A stretch of 22,407 nt of DNA from CAYNST01 sp964641175. GTDB lineage: Bacteria > Pseudomonadota > Gammaproteobacteria > Pseudomonadales > Cellvibrionaceae. A program made the position numbers and the translations under genes. This document shows, in pieces, positions 8,106 through 15,978 of the stretch (position 1 is its first letter; each line of letters begins with the position of its first letter). Below the pieces are notes generated by a model, which had not been told where the DNA came from, searched no databases, and was given only the letters and a program-made list of their open reading frames with translations. The stretch lies in NCBI GenBank assembly GCA_964641175.1, contig CAZXLJ010000053.1, positions 1 to 22,407 of the forward strand. Reading direction: 5' to 3'.

Positions 8106-8894
8106 TCAATGAGCATCCCAGTCCGATCCATCGACCGGAACGAAACTCCACAACTGGTTTTCACCGCCCCAGAAGCTCCAGGTAACGACGGCGCCCTGAT
8201 TGTTCTTGTTCATTTCATAAACGTCGACGGCCTTGCCGTTGGCGCGGGAGGTGATGCGCCACAGGTCATCGGTTACCGGCTCGATGGACCAGTGCTGATG
8301 ATTGCTGTCCAGCCACGGATATTGCTGCAATTTGGCACCATCGTTGGCGACGGTCTGTTGTGCCTGAAGTGCCTTTTTACTGTGTAGCGCCACAATGGAA
8401 TAGTGGGACTTGTTGATCGGCGTAATACGCCAGATCTGGTGTGGAGCGTCCTGGAAGTCGCTCTGAGTGATCTGGGCACCGTCCCCCGCGCTGGCATTTC
8501 TCACCTCGAGTGCCTTGCCGCTGGAATGCGAAATAATGGCGTAGTCGCCAGCAGGCAGCACGGTCCCTTTTTTTGGTTCGGCTTTTACTGAAGTGGACGA
8601 CCTGGAGGTTCCGGCCCGGCGTTCTGCGGCCTTGTGTACGTAACAAAGCTCCTGCCCGGTATCGGCTCGACGTTTACCGAACGCCTTGCCATGGCAGACG
8701 AATGGGCCACTCAGACTGCGCAGAACCATCTTGTCCAGGCTGCCGAACGCGACCAGCGTAGGCTGCTTGACCTCACACTGCTCGCCATACGCGCAAAGTG
8801 CCTGGAAATCGGTCGGATTTTCGGCATGTGTCGAGATTGCGCACAGCAATATCAAACTGGCGGACAAGTGGGCCATACAACGGACGTACTTCAA
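8106..8894 (-). CDS. Secreted ricin-type beta-trefoil lectin with N-terminal four-cysteine domain
   Basis: A 262-residue exported protein. The signal peptide covers about residues 1-24 (hydrophobic core HLSASLILLCAI, cleavage near STHA). Residues 34-86 hold four cysteines (34, 40, 67, 84) with VAFG, CHGKAFG and CYV. As I recall it, this pattern resembles a small domain attached to glycoside hydrolases and binding modules in polysaccharide degraders. After a polar linker, residues 115-252 form one ricin B-type trefoil of three repeats, each ending in a Q-x-W: HQIW (152-155), HQHW (199-202), NQLW (246-249). It probably binds carbohydrate; no catalytic domain is present. The start is TTG at 8894, because GAGGAG lies seven bases upstream. 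The ATG at 8876 has no such site. Ligand and role are unknown. Confidence 0.82.
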   Translation of the reverse strand: MKYVRCMAHLSASLILLCAISTHAENPTDFQALCAYGEQCEVKQPTLVAFGSLDKMVLRSLSGPFVCHGKAFGKRRADTGQELCYVHKAAERRAGTSRSSTSVKAEPKKGTVLPAGDYAIISHSSGKALEVRNASAGDGAQITQSDFQDAPHQIWRITPINKSHYSIVALHSKKALQAQQTVANDGAKLQQYPWLDSNHQHWSIEPVTDDLWRITSRANGKAVDVYEMNKNNQGAVVTWSFWGGENQLWSFVPVDGSDWDAH

Positions 8895-8901
8895 TTGGAA
8901 T

Positions 8902-8907
8902 CTCCTC
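8902..8907 (-). promoter_or_regulatory. Ribosome binding site for the lectin gene's TTG start
   Basis: GAGGAG on the minus strand, seven bases before TTG at 8892-8894. It is strong enough to prefer this rare start codon over the ATG 18 bases further in, which has no Shine-Dalgarno sequence. Confidence 0.65.
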
Positions 8908-9041
8908 GGGTTGTCGGTTTAAGTGTAGCGAGGAAATGCAACCTTGCTTCAAACGCTTTGGTTATAGGAAGGCGCGATTTTATGAAGACCCACGGTTCAA
9001 CCAGAGGTTCCTTGTGGGTTCAGGCGGGGTTGCGTGTGAGT

Positions 9042-9653
9042 TCAAGGCGACTGGGGGCGCAGGGATTCCCAGTCCTGGGGGGTATTCACATTGAAGAAAG
9101 GGTCTTCATTGCCCTCCCAATGAGCAGTGGTATAGGTTAAAGTATGCGCCGCTTTGTGCAGGGACCGGACACCTTGTTGTTGCAGGTCAAGCAGGTGCGG
9201 GTAGCACCCCATCGACCACAACGCACAGGCGTAATGGTTGCGCTCATGACTGCGGGCATAAGCCACATCAGCTTGGGAAGCCAGCGCGGCGCGGTGCAGT
9301 TGCTCCACGAGATCGAGCGGAAGCCGGGGCGTATCCGTGGGGAAGCTCGCGAGCCATTGGACCCGCAGTCCCGCTGTGCAGAGCCAGGCCATGGCGCTGA
9401 TGATGCCGGCCAGTGGGCCGCGGCCGGGTTCGCCGAGATCGCGGATTACCGGGAGGCCGCAGGCAGCAAAGCGCTCCAGATCACCTGCAGCGGTGATGAC
9501 CAGCCCCTGGACTTGCGGTGATGCCTTCTGAATGGTGTGCTGCAGCAGCGTCTTTCCCTCCCACTGCAGGAAGAACTTGTCCGGCCGGGTCATGCGGCGG
9601 CTCTGGCCGCCGGCCAAAAGCACGCCAAATATGGAATTTGTTGCTGCATACAT
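9042..9653 (-). CDS. mobA: Molybdenum cofactor guanylyltransferase
   Basis: A 203-residue cytoplasmic enzyme that joins GTP-derived GMP to molybdopterin, giving the guanine dinucleotide cofactor used by DMSO-reductase-family enzymes. The nucleotidyltransferase P-loop-like signature LLAGGQSRRM (12-21) and the following DK (25-26) are at the expected N-terminal position. GRGPLAGI (78-85) and the Mg-binding Asp of PTDTPRLP (105-112, D107) follow, and the C-terminus FFNVNTPQDW matches MobA. In the signature region MTRPDK replaces the more usual MG-x-DK, a minor deviation. No other moa/mob/moe gene is in the window. The ribosome binding site is weak. It lies upstream of the lectin gene on the same strand with a ~150-base gap, so co-transcription is uncertain, and it diverges from pdxH. 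Confidence 0.93.
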   Translation of the reverse strand: MYAATNSIFGVLLAGGQSRRMTRPDKFFLQWEGKTLLQHTIQKASPQVQGLVITAAGDLERFAACGLPVIRDLGEPGRGPLAGIISAMAWLCTAGLRVQWLASFPTDTPRLPLDLVEQLHRAALASQADVAYARSHERNHYACALWSMGCYPHLLDLQQQGVRSLHKAAHTLTYTTAHWEGNEDPFFNVNTPQDWESLRPQSP

Positions 9654-9773
9654 GGGTGAAGTACCAGTAAAATAGCCGGCTTTCGCTCCGATCCCCGCTT
9701 TCGCAGGTACGCTCTGTGGATCGCACTTTAACCCCCTGATTTAAAAAAAGCACGAGAGCCAGTGGAACCGCCT

Positions 9774-10409
9774 ATGGATCTGGAAAACATGCGCCGGGAG
9801 TACCTGCAAGGCGGGTTGTCCCGATCGCACCTGAATCAAAATCCTGTCGAGCAATTTCGTCTCTGGTTTGCGCAGACGACAACTCTTGATCTATGTGATC
9901 CGTCGGCCATGGTGCTGGCGACGTCGGGGGAATCCGGACAAATCAGGCAAAGAACCGTTCTGCTCAAACATCTGGATGACGCCGGATTCGTGTTTTTTAC
10001 TAACTACGGCAGCGCCAAAGCCATCGACATCGCCAGCAATCCGGTCGTGAGCCTGCATTTTCCGTGGCATGCCCTCGAGCGCCAGGTGATGGTGCAGGGG
10101 ACTGCGGAAAGGCTAAGTGCGAAGGAATCGGGTATTTATTTTTCATCCCGGCCCCGTGACAGCCAGATCGCAGCCTGGGCATCCAGACAAAGTCAACCGG
10201 TTGCCTCTCGCCGGGTTCTCGAAGAACGGTTTGATCAATTCAGACAACAATTCAGCAATGGCACCGTTCCGATTCCCGATTTCTGGGGAGGATACCGGGT
10301 AAAGCCCCGGCGCTTCGAATTCTGGCAAGGTCGGGCAAGCCGTCTGCATGACCGCTTCGAGTACCGGCTGGAAGCGGGCAGCTGGCGGATAGACAGGTTG
10401 GCACCATGA
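9774..10409 (+). CDS. pdxH: Pyridoxamine/pyridoxine 5'-phosphate oxidase
   Basis: FMN-dependent cytoplasmic enzyme that oxidises PNP or PMP to pyridoxal 5'-phosphate, the last step and salvage step of vitamin B6 synthesis. From ATG 9774 it has 211 residues, typical for PdxH. Conserved blocks in order: MRREYLQGGL, RTVLLK with GFVFFTNYGS (FMN site), FPWHALERQVMVQG, SRPRDSQIAAW, FWGGYRV and FWQGRASRLHDRF, containing the substrate-binding Arg and His of RLH. It ends in IDRLAP like E. coli PdxH. An in-frame GTG at 9762 would add four residues; its GAGAG is only three bases away, so the ATG is preferred. The stop overlaps the next gene's start (ATGA), indicating translational coupling. Confidence 0.96.
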   Translation: MDLENMRREYLQGGLSRSHLNQNPVEQFRLWFAQTTTLDLCDPSAMVLATSGESGQIRQRTVLLKHLDDAGFVFFTNYGSAKAIDIASNPVVSLHFPWHALERQVMVQGTAERLSAKESGIYFSSRPRDSQIAAWASRQSQPVASRRVLEERFDQFRQQFSNGTVPIPDFWGGYRVKPRRFEFWQGRASRLHDRFEYRLEAGSWRIDRLAP

Positions 10410-11401
10410 TGCGTTATATCGACTTCGAAGCACCGGGTGGCCCGGAAGTTCTGCAATTAAAGCGGGGTGCGCTGCCGACCTTCGAGCACGATGAAGTGCT
10501 CATCCAGGTAGCCGCCGCCGGCGTCAACCGTCCCGATCTCATGCAGCGTGAAGGGAAATACCCGGCACCTGAAGGTGCTTCCCCGATTCTCGGGCTGGAA
10601 GTGGCTGGATTTGTCGCGGCCGTGGGGAAGGACGCCGGCCCCTGGCGGGTTGGCCAGCGGGTGTGCGCCCTGACTAACGGAGGCGGCTACGCGGAATTTG
10701 TCAGCGTGCCCGCAAAACAGTGCATGCAGGTCCCGGAGTCCCTGGACTTTGTCACTGCGGCGGCGTTGCCCGAAGCGCTGTTTACGGTGTGGAGCAATGT
10801 TTATGAGCGCGGCGCCCTGGGTGTTGGTGAAACCTTGCTGATCCACGGCGGCAGCGGCGGGGTAGGTTCGATTGCGGTGCAGATGGCCCGCATCACCGGC
10901 GCCCGGGTCTATGCCACGGCAGGTACTGATGAGCGTTGTCGGGTCTGCGAACGGCTCGGGGCCTTGCGGGCTATCAACTACAACAGGGAAGATTTTGTCG
11001 AGGTCATCAAGCAGACCACGGGCCGCGGCGCTGACGTCATCCTCGATCCGGTGGGCGGTGACTATATCCAGCGCAACATGCAGGCTGCGGCCACCAATGG
11101 ACGCATCGTCAGTATCGCTTTCCAGCACGGCTCCGTCGCCCAGATCAATTTCATGCCCATGATGCTCAAGCGGTTATCACTGACCGGCTCCACACTGCGC
11201 TCGCGCAGTGCCCAGGAAAAGGCGGTCATCGCCCGCCATGTGAGCCGCAAGATCTGGCCGGCAGTACTGGCAGAGAGGATCAAGCCGATCATCTATCGCG
11301 TCTATCCCCTTGCGGAAGCGGCCGAAGCGCATCGCGAGCTGGAAAGCGGTCGGGTAGTGGGCAAAGTGGTGCTGATCACGGACAAGTACGAGATGTTCTG
11401 A
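10406..11401 (+). CDS. NAD(P)H:quinone oxidoreductase, zinc-independent MDR family (PIG3-like)
   Basis: A 331-residue medium-chain dehydrogenase/reductase. The N-terminal substrate-binding domain contains AAAGVNRPDLMQREGKYP (37-53) and GLEVAG (63-68), in place of the GHE motif of zinc enzymes, so no catalytic zinc is expected. The Rossmann domain has HGGSGGVGS (147-155). The overall pattern matches the quinone oxidoreductase/TP53I3 (PIG3) branch, which reduces quinones with NADPH. The physiological substrate is uncertain. Its ATG at 10406 overlaps the pdxH stop by four bases; a second ATG at 10409 would serve equally. The two genes form a bicistronic unit whose end faces purC across a short region with a hairpin. 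Confidence 0.88.
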   Translation: MMRYIDFEAPGGPEVLQLKRGALPTFEHDEVLIQVAAAGVNRPDLMQREGKYPAPEGASPILGLEVAGFVAAVGKDAGPWRVGQRVCALTNGGGYAEFVSVPAKQCMQVPESLDFVTAAALPEALFTVWSNVYERGALGVGETLLIHGGSGGVGSIAVQMARITGARVYATAGTDERCRVCERLGALRAINYNREDFVEVIKQTTGRGADVILDPVGGDYIQRNMQAAATNGRIVSIAFQHGSVAQINFMPMMLKRLSLTGSTLRSRSAQEKAVIARHVSRKIWPAVLAERIKPIIYRVYPLAEAAEAHRELESGRVVGKVVLITDKYEMF

Positions 11402-11439
11402 CAGCCGGGAAGTCTTGCCGAACGTCGGCGAAGACACGA

Positions 11440-11465
11440 ACTGGTCGCGTCAGGGCGCGACCAGT
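11440..11465. terminator. Hairpin overlapping the purC stop codon
   Basis: ACTGGTCGCG (11440-11449) and CGCGACCAGT (11456-11465) form a perfect 10-bp stem with a six-base loop. The purC stop codon (11450-11452, minus strand) sits in the loop. It lies between convergent genes and could end both transcripts, but there is no T-run on either side, so function as a terminator is moderate-confidence only. Confidence 0.45.
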
Positions 11466-12556
11466 CCATACTCCCGGTCCAGTATTTCGATAATCTCTGC
11501 TTTGGGATTTGCCGATACCGTCAGCGGTCGGCCGGTGATCTTTTCCGCAATGCCGGTATAGGTTCTGGATACCTCCATTAAAACCTGGGCCGGCAGGGCA
11601 TTGTCCCGCGCCAGTGCGACCCGCTCACCAAAGCGGTCCTTGTTGAGCAGAATGTCCGGGTCCGGGAAGTGGTTCAGCAGAAGCTGCCGAAAATCCTCTT
11701 TCGAGTTCTCCACGATTTTTCCTTCCCGATAACTTGCACCGTCCCAGATTCGGGACGAATCCGGCGTGCCCACCTCATCCATGTATATCAGTTGCTGTGC
11801 GCCCTGCGCGTCGGTGACGTAACCGAATTCGAACTTGGTATCAACAAAGATCTGGTCCAGACCGGCCAGCGCGCGCTCGATCAGCCGGAATCCATCCCGT
11901 AAAAGTGCCTCATAATGGCCAATATCGGCGACACCGGCAAAGCCGAAAGCTTCGCAGTTATTCTCCATGTCCTGGCGGGAGATGTTGACGTCGTCGGCTT
12001 CAGGCACTCCGGGAATGCCTTTGAGAATGCCTTTGGTGGAAGGCGTGATCAACAGCTCGGGCAGTCGCTGATCCTTGTGAAGGCCGTCGGGAAGCTGGAC
12101 GCCACAGAATTCCCGCGCTCCCTTCGAATAAGCACGCCACATGGAGCCGGTGATGTACTGGCGGCAAATGGCTTCGATCATGACAGGCCGCGCCTTTTGA
12201 ACGATCCAGACCAGCGGATGCGGGATGTCGAGAATGTGACTGTCGGCCAGTCCCTCTTCGCGAAACAGCTGAAACCAGTGGTTGGATATGGCGTTCAGCG
12301 CGGCGCCTTTACCGGGAACCCCGAGCAGGTTGCCTTCACCGTGCCAGATACAGTCAAACGCGGAAATCCGGTCGCTGATCACCATGACTGCCAGAGGCGC
12401 GTCTTCCCGGGCGGGATAATTGCGCTCCCTGATCAACCGCCGGCTATCGGCCTCGGTCAGCCAGTAAACCGAGCGGACTTTGCCGCTGTGAACCGGCTGG
12501 TGGGTGCGGATGGGCAGGTCATTGTTGACGGCGAGAACCTGGTCGGCTGAGTTCAT
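11450..12556 (-). CDS. purC: Phosphoribosylaminoimidazole-succinocarboxamide synthase, long form
   Basis: Cytoplasmic purine-pathway enzyme that ligates aspartate to CAIR using ATP to give SAICAR. From ATG 12556 it has 368 residues. That is well above the ~237 of E. coli PurC and matches the longer bacterial/fungal-like form. Signatures: SGKVRSVYW (24-32) in the ATP site, VISDRISAFD (59-68), ITPSTKG (170-176), DTKFEFG (239-245) and DEVGTPDSSRIW (260-271). The frame stays open to 12721, but the extra residues match nothing and cover promoter-like DNA, so the internal start (MNSADQVL) is chosen; a weak GTGGA lies upstream of it. It diverges from the MATE gene and carries a leader with a tandem repeat. 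Confidence 0.95.
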   Translation of the reverse strand: MNSADQVLAVNNDLPIRTHQPVHSGKVRSVYWLTEADSRRLIRERNYPAREDAPLAVMVISDRISAFDCIWHGEGNLLGVPGKGAALNAISNHWFQLFREEGLADSHILDIPHPLVWIVQKARPVMIEAICRQYITGSMWRAYSKGAREFCGVQLPDGLHKDQRLPELLITPSTKGILKGIPGVPEADDVNISRQDMENNCEAFGFAGVADIGHYEALLRDGFRLIERALAGLDQIFVDTKFEFGYVTDAQGAQQLIYMDEVGTPDSSRIWDGASYREGKIVENSKEDFRQLLLNHFPDPDILLNKDRFGERVALARDNALPAQVLMEVSRTYTGIAEKITGRPLTVSANPKAEIIEILDREYGLVAP

Positions 12557-12592
12557 GTGAATTTCCACTGATTTTGTCGGATTTTTATCCGT

Positions 12593-12618
12593 ATCCGGAA
12601 ACGGAATCCGGAAACGGA
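12593..12618. repeat. Perfect 13-bp tandem repeat in the purC leader
   Basis: ATCCGGAAACGGA occurs twice, head to tail, at 12593-12605 and 12606-12618. It lies 37-62 bases upstream of the purC ATG, within the leader expected from the promoter at 12683-12713. It could be a pair of operator half-sites. It does not match the PurR box I know from E. coli. Confidence 0.7.
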
Positions 12619-12682
12619 CGCACGCGTAATCGTTCGAATGATTCCCGGGGACGCTGCCGGATGCGGTGGGAGAGGAGGCGCG

Positions 12683-12713
12683 ATCATAGCAAATACTGGT
12701 GCAGCCATGTGAA
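12683..12713 (-). promoter_or_regulatory. Candidate purC promoter with extended -10
   Basis: On the minus strand TTCACA (12708-12713) and TATGAT (12683-12688) are 19 bases apart. The long spacer is offset by a TGC just before the -10, giving an extended -10 element. Transcription would start near 12676, about 120 bases upstream of the purC ATG. Confidence 0.4.
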
Positions 12714-12812
12714 GTGGGCAAACAGGAAATGTTGGCACTGCTCGTTTATAATTCCGCCACGTTTTTCAGCCCATCGCGGACTCGCTTCCCTCCTTCCAGG
12801 CCTGTATCAACC

Positions 12813-14171
12813 ATGAAAACCATATTCTGGCGTCGAGTGCTGTTGCTGGCACTTCCCGTCGCCCTGCAAATGTTGTTGCAATCTGCCCTTGGAATGGCGG
12901 ATGTGGCAATGGTGGCCGGGTTGGGTAGCGCCACCGTGGCCGCGGTGGGACTGGCGGCGAAGCTGCATTTTTTGCTGTTGGTACTGATGGCCGGGATAGG
13001 CACCGCCGGCAGCATCCTGATCGCGCAGTACGTGGGTGCACGCGATATTCCTGGCGGTCAGCGGGTACTGGCGGCGACCCTGTTTATCGGCTCCGCAGTG
13101 GCGCTGCCGCTCATGTTGCTGTTCGCGCTGGGCCGGTTGTGGCTCGGCTGGCTCAATCCGGACCCGGCCGTTATCGAGGTGGCCACGCGCTTTCTGTGGA
13201 TCACCGCTCCGGTGGTGCTGTTCACCCAATGCATCGTAATCTATGAAGCCGCGCTGCGGGCGATGGGGATTACACTGCTGCCGCTCACCGCTGCGGCAGC
13301 CGCCGCCGCGCTTAACATTCTGCTCAATTATGTGTTGATCTTTGGACACTTCGGGTTTGATGCGATGGGCGCCGAAGGTGCCGCCTGGGGAACCTTGATC
13401 GCTCGGGGCGTCCAGGTCTCGATCATGCTGGGCTGGCTTTACGCCCGGCGCCAGCCGTTTGCGCTCGGAGGGCGGGCGCTGTTGGCGGGGACCCGCGGGC
13501 GCACCTTGAGACATTTCATTACCTTCGCAGCACCGTTGGTGGTTAACCATGTCATCTGGGGCGTCGGCAACGCGGCCTACCACGTGGGGATGGGTTATGC
13601 AGGAACGGAAGCCCTGGCGGTGATGGGTGTGATGGTCCCGTTCGAAACCGCATTCTTCGCATTGTTCGTGGGTATCGCCAACGCCTCGGCCGTGATGGTG
13701 GGTAACGCGCTGGGCGCCGACAACCCTGACGAGGCGCGCCGGCTGCAGGTATTTTTCGACCGTCTTACGCTTGTGCTGGTTGGGTGCCTGAGTGCGCTGG
13801 TGCTGACATTGGGTCCGGGCCTTATCCGGGACCTGGAGGTTCTGGAGCCGGCCACCGCCGGGTTGTTGATCAATGCGCTCTATGTTTTTTGCGCGGGCGT
13901 CTGGCTGAAGGTCCTGAACATGATTCGCATCCTCGGAATTCTGCGCGCCGGCGGTGACAACCGCTTCTGTCTGATCACCGATATCATCGTGATGTGGTTG
14001 TTCGGGTTGCCGCTGTTCCTGACGGCGGTATCCCGGGAATTTGCGTTCCTGACGCTTTATGCGCTGACCTATGTGGAAGATCTGCTGAAGTTTTTGCCGG
14101 TATTGCTGCGAATTCGCACCGGCATCTGGATCAGAAATCTCACGCGGGAGCCGGATGCGGGGGCCAAATAG
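12813..14171 (+). CDS. MATE family multidrug/Na+ antiporter (NorM-like)
   Basis: A 452-residue inner-membrane transporter with about twelve hydrophobic helices arranged as two six-helix halves, the normal size for MATE proteins. The N-terminal half has LALPVALQMLLQ, GMADVAMVAGLGSATVAAVGLA and GTAGSILIAQYVGA, matching the first two helices of NorM-type exporters. The second half repeats the pattern (AAPLVVNHVIWG, AYHVGMGYAGTEALAVMGV). It would export cationic or organic compounds using Na+ or H+; the substrate cannot be inferred. The frame opens upstream at 12699, but MKTIFWRR at 12813 fits the family N-terminus. The ribosome binding site is weak (CAGG, 12 bases away). It diverges from purC and precedes ggt by about 95 bases. 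Confidence 0.9.
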   Translation: MKTIFWRRVLLLALPVALQMLLQSALGMADVAMVAGLGSATVAAVGLAAKLHFLLLVLMAGIGTAGSILIAQYVGARDIPGGQRVLAATLFIGSAVALPLMLLFALGRLWLGWLNPDPAVIEVATRFLWITAPVVLFTQCIVIYEAALRAMGITLLPLTAAAAAAALNILLNYVLIFGHFGFDAMGAEGAAWGTLIARGVQVSIMLGWLYARRQPFALGGRALLAGTRGRTLRHFITFAAPLVVNHVIWGVGNAAYHVGMGYAGTEALAVMGVMVPFETAFFALFVGIANASAVMVGNALGADNPDEARRLQVFFDRLTLVLVGCLSALVLTLGPGLIRDLEVLEPATAGLLINALYVFCAGVWLKVLNMIRILGILRAGGDNRFCLITDIIVMWLFGLPLFLTAVSREFAFLTLYALTYVEDLLKFLPVLLRIRTGIWIRNLTREPDAGAK

Positions 14172-14265
14172 GAGGGCTGCCCGGACAGTCGAGGCCCGCA
14201 AGTCGATTTTTATCGCTGTGCCTGTTAAGGTTTGCGCACTCCAGGTTCCCCACAGGATGTCATCC

Positions 14266-15978
14266 ATGTTTCGATTACCCAAACTGATGTTTTTTTGTGT
14301 CTGTCTGTACTTTTGTGGGTGTGCAGAACTTGGAATCCGCCCGACGCCGGCAGAATCGGCGTACGCAACTTCGACTGCGGATGGCAAGGGAGCCATCGCC
14401 AGTGTCAATCCCCTCGCGACCCAGGCCGGGCTTGACGCCTTCGCCGCGGGGGGCAATGCCATCGATGCGGCGGTGGCGGTTGCCTTTACTCTCGGCGTCG
14501 TCGATAGCCACAACTCCGGTGTCGGCGGCGGCTGTTTTATTCTGGCGCGACTGGCCAACGGTGAAATCCTTGCGATCGACGGGCGCGAGATGGCGCCGGC
14601 GCGTGCAGCCAGAGACATGTTTGTCCGCAATGGTCAGGCCGAACCGCAGTTAAGTAAAACAGGGGCGCTCGCGGTGGGAATCCCCGGCTCAGTGGCCGCC
14701 CTCCACCAGCTGCAGAGCCGGGCTGGGAAGCTACGCTGGCCGGAACTGCTGTTGCCGGCGGCAGAGCTGGCTGAAAAAGGATTTGCGGTGGATAAAACCC
14801 TGGCAATGCGGCTGGACAATACCTATGCGGCGATGCAGGCATTTCCGGAAACGGCGCGTGTATTTTCGACCGCTGAAGGAACCCCGTTGCTGGCTGGAGA
14901 CCGGCTCGTGCAGCGGGATTTGGCGGGCAGTTACCGGGCCCTGGCACAATGGGGTCCGGAATGGTTCTACCGGGGGGAATTCGCCAGTCGCACCGGAAGC
15001 TGGATGGCGCAGAACGGCGGCATCATCACTGCGGCGGATTTCGCGGGCTATCGCACAAAACTTCGCACCCCGGTTAAAAGCGAATTCAATGGCTACACCA
15101 TTTACGGGTTTCCACCTCCCAGCTCCGGCGGCATCCACGTAGGGCAGATGCTCAACATGTTGTCATCCCTCGCCTGGGAGCGTCAAAGCGAAGCGGATCG
15201 GTATCATCTGCTCGCGGAAGTAATGCGCAGTGCCTTTGCGGATCGTTCGTTCTGGCTGGGCGATGCCGATTACGTGAATGTCCCGGAGCGCCTGCTGTCG
15301 CCCGCCTATGCACAGCAGCGCGCCAGCCTGATCAGCCTGGACAGGGCTGCCGGGCAGGTCGTGCACGGTGATCCTGCTGCGACCGCCGAAGGCCTCCTGG
15401 ACAAACACACGACCCACATTGCCGCCGCGGATTCCCAAGGCAACTGGGTGGCAGTTACCACTACACTGAATACCAGTTTTGGCAGCAAGGTCATGGTCCC
15501 CGGTACCGGTATCCTGCTGAATAACCAGATGGACGATTTCTCGGCCCAGACGGGTGTACCCAATGCCTTCGGTCTAGTAGGGACCGATGCAAACAGCGTG
15601 GCTCCCGGCAAGCGGCCCCTTTCGAGCATGAGTCCCACGCTGGTCATGAAAGGGCAGACGCCGGTACTGACGCTCGGGGCGGCCGGCGGGCCCACCATCA
15701 TTTCCCAGGTTCTGCAGGTACTGTTGAACCACCTTGCGCTGCAGGACCCGATTGCCGAGGCGCTTGCCAAACCGCGAGTCCATCATCAGTGGCAGCCGGA
15801 CATGCTGTTTGTTGAACCGGCCATGGATCAGGCACTGCGTGATCAGCTGCAATCCCGTGGACACACTCTCAAGGAAATCGGCGGTTTTGGCGGGACTCAG
15901 GCCATTGCGCTGGAGAACGGCGTTCTGGTGCCGGTCACCGAGCCAAGAATCATCGAACGCAATGCGCAGGCGCAATAA
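14266..15978 (+). CDS. ggt: Gamma-glutamyltransferase (glutathione hydrolase proenzyme)
   Basis: A 570-residue exported Ntn-hydrolase that cleaves the gamma-glutamyl bond of glutathione. The precursor is expected to self-cleave before the Thr of KH/TTHIAAAD (codon 15409-15411, residue 382) into large and small subunits. Also visible: GNAIDAAVAVAFTLGVV, SGVGGGCFIL, SSGGIHVGQMLNML, then NTSFGSKVMVPGTGILLNNQ and GKRPLSSMSPTLV, which include the substrate-binding residues. The N-terminus MFRLPKLMFFCVCLYFCGC is hydrophobic with a poor lipobox (F-C-G-C, Cys19), so it may be a lipoprotein or simply secreted. AGGA eight bases upstream favours ATG 14266; ATG 14257 is an alternative. Its 3' end overlaps dusC on the other strand by 29 bases. 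Confidence 0.93.
   Translation: MFRLPKLMFFCVCLYFCGCAELGIRPTPAESAYATSTADGKGAIASVNPLATQAGLDAFAAGGNAIDAAVAVAFTLGVVDSHNSGVGGGCFILARLANGEILAIDGREMAPARAARDMFVRNGQAEPQLSKTGALAVGIPGSVAALHQLQSRAGKLRWPELLLPAAELAEKGFAVDKTLAMRLDNTYAAMQAFPETARVFSTAEGTPLLAGDRLVQRDLAGSYRALAQWGPEWFYRGEFASRTGSWMAQNGGIITAADFAGYRTKLRTPVKSEFNGYTIYGFPPPSSGGIHVGQMLNMLSSLAWERQSEADRYHLLAEVMRSAFADRSFWLGDADYVNVPERLLSPAYAQQRASLISLDRAAGQVVHGDPAATAEGLLDKHTTHIAAADSQGNWVAVTTTLNTSFGSKVMVPGTGILLNNQMDDFSAQTGVPNAFGLVGTDANSVAPGKRPLSSMSPTLVMKGQTPVLTLGAAGGPTIISQVLQVLLNHLALQDPIAEALAKPRVHHQWQPDMLFVEPAMDQALRDQLQSRGHTLKEIGGFGGTQAIALENGVLVPVTEPRIIERNAQAQ

Noticed and set aside
12551..12570. TGTGA half-site near the purC start as a CRP site
   Set aside because: The second half (TCACA) is not present at the proper spacing.
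12557..12721. 55-residue N-terminal extension of PurC
   Set aside because: Covers the tandem repeat and promoter-like DNA; the family N-terminus begins at MNSADQVL.
12732..12752. TTGGCAC followed by TATAAT before the MATE gene, suggestive of sigma54 or sigma70
   Set aside because: For sigma54 the -12 GC is missing at the right distance. For sigma70 the TATAAT is perfect but the TTGGCA is only nine bases away and there is no -35 at 16-18 bases.
12807..14630. 607-codon open frame on the minus strand opposite the MATE gene
   Set aside because: Composition is Gln/Arg/His-rich and repetitive, as expected of the reverse complement of a hydrophobic membrane protein in GC-rich DNA. The plus strand has clear MATE and ggt homology.
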